A stretch of 6,013 nt of DNA from Armatimonadota bacterium (GTDB taxonomy: Bacteria; Armatimonadota; Armatimonadia; Armatimonadales; Armatimonadaceae). Both the position numbers and the translations under genes were made by a program. The stretch's first letter is position 1; the number at the start of each line of letters is the position of its first letter. The notes below the pieces were generated by a model. It was not told the origin of the DNA. It saw only the letters and a program-made list of their open reading frames with translations, and searched no databases. Positions 5,504 through 6,013 of the stretch are shown here, piece by piece. The stretch covers positions 1-6,013 of the forward strand of contig JACMIS010000306.1 of the NCBI GenBank assembly GCA_014381035.1, read 5' to 3'.

Positions 5504-6013
5504 TTAATAATTCAAAAACAGCATCGTCAGGATCGTGTGCAGATGCCGATCCGGCGCGGCGGTCGGGACGCGGACATTTACGTACTGATACCCCGTTTCG
5601 AGTCGGACGTTCTTCGCCGTCGCCACGCCCACCCCGAGAAAGGTCCGGTTCTGGTCGTACCCGCCTTGCAGGTTCGGCGCGGCATCGTTCAGGTTCCAGA
5701 ACAGTTCGTTCTGCGCGACGACCGCCCATTTTCGGTCGCGCGTGACCGGAACGAAGCCGCGCACGAAATGGCGCAACCGGTACGACGGTTCGTCTACGCC
5801 CTCCAGAAACCGTTCTTCGAGCCGCGTCCGGTTAACCAGATCGAAGGTCGGGAACTTCGTATTGATTAGCAGTTGCTGGAAATAACGGTTCTCGGTGGTA
5901 CGGCGCGGCGAGTAGTTCGGGATCAAGACGTAGCCGAGCCAGAGTGAAATGTTTGGGCGCACCGCATAGCCGACCGCCGGGCGGATCAGCAGGGGACCGA
6001 GCCGGTCGGAATC
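5504..6013 (-). CDS. DUF2490 family outer-membrane-type beta-barrel protein (C-terminal part, runs off the right edge)
   Basis: The frame is open from the window edge (6013) to a TAA at 5504-5506, giving the last 169 residues. The start lies outside; a GTG at 5960-5962 is internal, since matching sequence continues upstream of it (LIRPAVGYA). The pattern is that of DUF2490: alternating strands, NRTRLEERFLEG followed by YRLRHFVRGFVPV, an E-L-F-W-N motif with GGYDQNRTFLGVGVA, then ETGYQYVNVRVP and a final strand near HTILTMLFLNY that ends in an aromatic residue, as in outer-membrane barrels. Members are thought to be outer-membrane proteins of unknown function; the signal peptide would be in the missing N-terminus. 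It supports a cell with two membranes. It shares the strand with Uma2 but is separated by 147 nt, so it need not be in the same transcript. Confidence 0.85.
   Translation of the reverse strand, partial: DSDRLGPLLIRPAVGYAVRPNISLWLGYVLIPNYSPRRTTENRYFQQLLINTKFPTFDLVNRTRLEERFLEGVDEPSYRLRHFVRGFVPVTRDRKWAVVAQNELFWNLNDAAPNLQGGYDQNRTFLGVGVATAKNVRLETGYQYVNVRVPTAAPDRHLHTILTMLFLNY

Overview
The window looks like chromosomal DNA from a moderately high-GC, Gram-negative bacterium. A DUF2490-type beta-barrel protein implies an outer membrane, and Uma2 (DUF820) proteins are especially numerous in Cyanobacteria, Chloroflexota, Planctomycetota and Armatimonadota. The phylum cannot be fixed from this sequence alone; one of these lineages is a guess. 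No mobile element, CRISPR array, rRNA or tRNA is visible.

Almost everything is read from the minus strand, so gene order runs right to left. At the right edge is the C-terminal part of a DUF2490 protein (5504-6013). Next is a Uma2-family nuclease-like gene (4660-5356) broken by a one-base frameshift. Then comes a tight minus-strand cluster: a DUF444/YeaH-YhbH protein (3427-4605, TTG start with a strong Shine-Dalgarno), a small three-helix membrane protein starting 3 nt after it (3100-3423), and a cytoplasmic GH43 glycosidase 22 nt further on (2133-3077). A single plus-strand gene, a tandem-domain GNAT acetyltransferase (1225-2118), converges on the GH43 gene with only 14 nt between stops. Left of it, again on the minus strand, are a short open frame without a convincing start (1035-1166), a conserved-looking hypothetical gene with a one-base deletion (639-1018), and the first 188 codons of SpoVR (2-565), which leaves the window.

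The main biological theme is the stress-response module PrkA (serine kinase) - DUF444 (YeaH/YhbH) - SpoVR (YcgB), whose genes are commonly adjacent and co-directional. Here DUF444 and SpoVR keep the same strand but are separated by about 2.9 kb of unrelated genes, and no prkA lies upstream of DUF444. DUF444 instead appears to share a transcript with a membrane protein and a glycosidase. Two, possibly three, single-base frame disruptions fall in accessory genes while the larger, well-conserved genes are intact. That fits either decay of dispensable genes or sequence/assembly errors. I saw no clear candidate for an entirely new system; the rearranged DUF444/SpoVR neighbourhood is the most unusual element.
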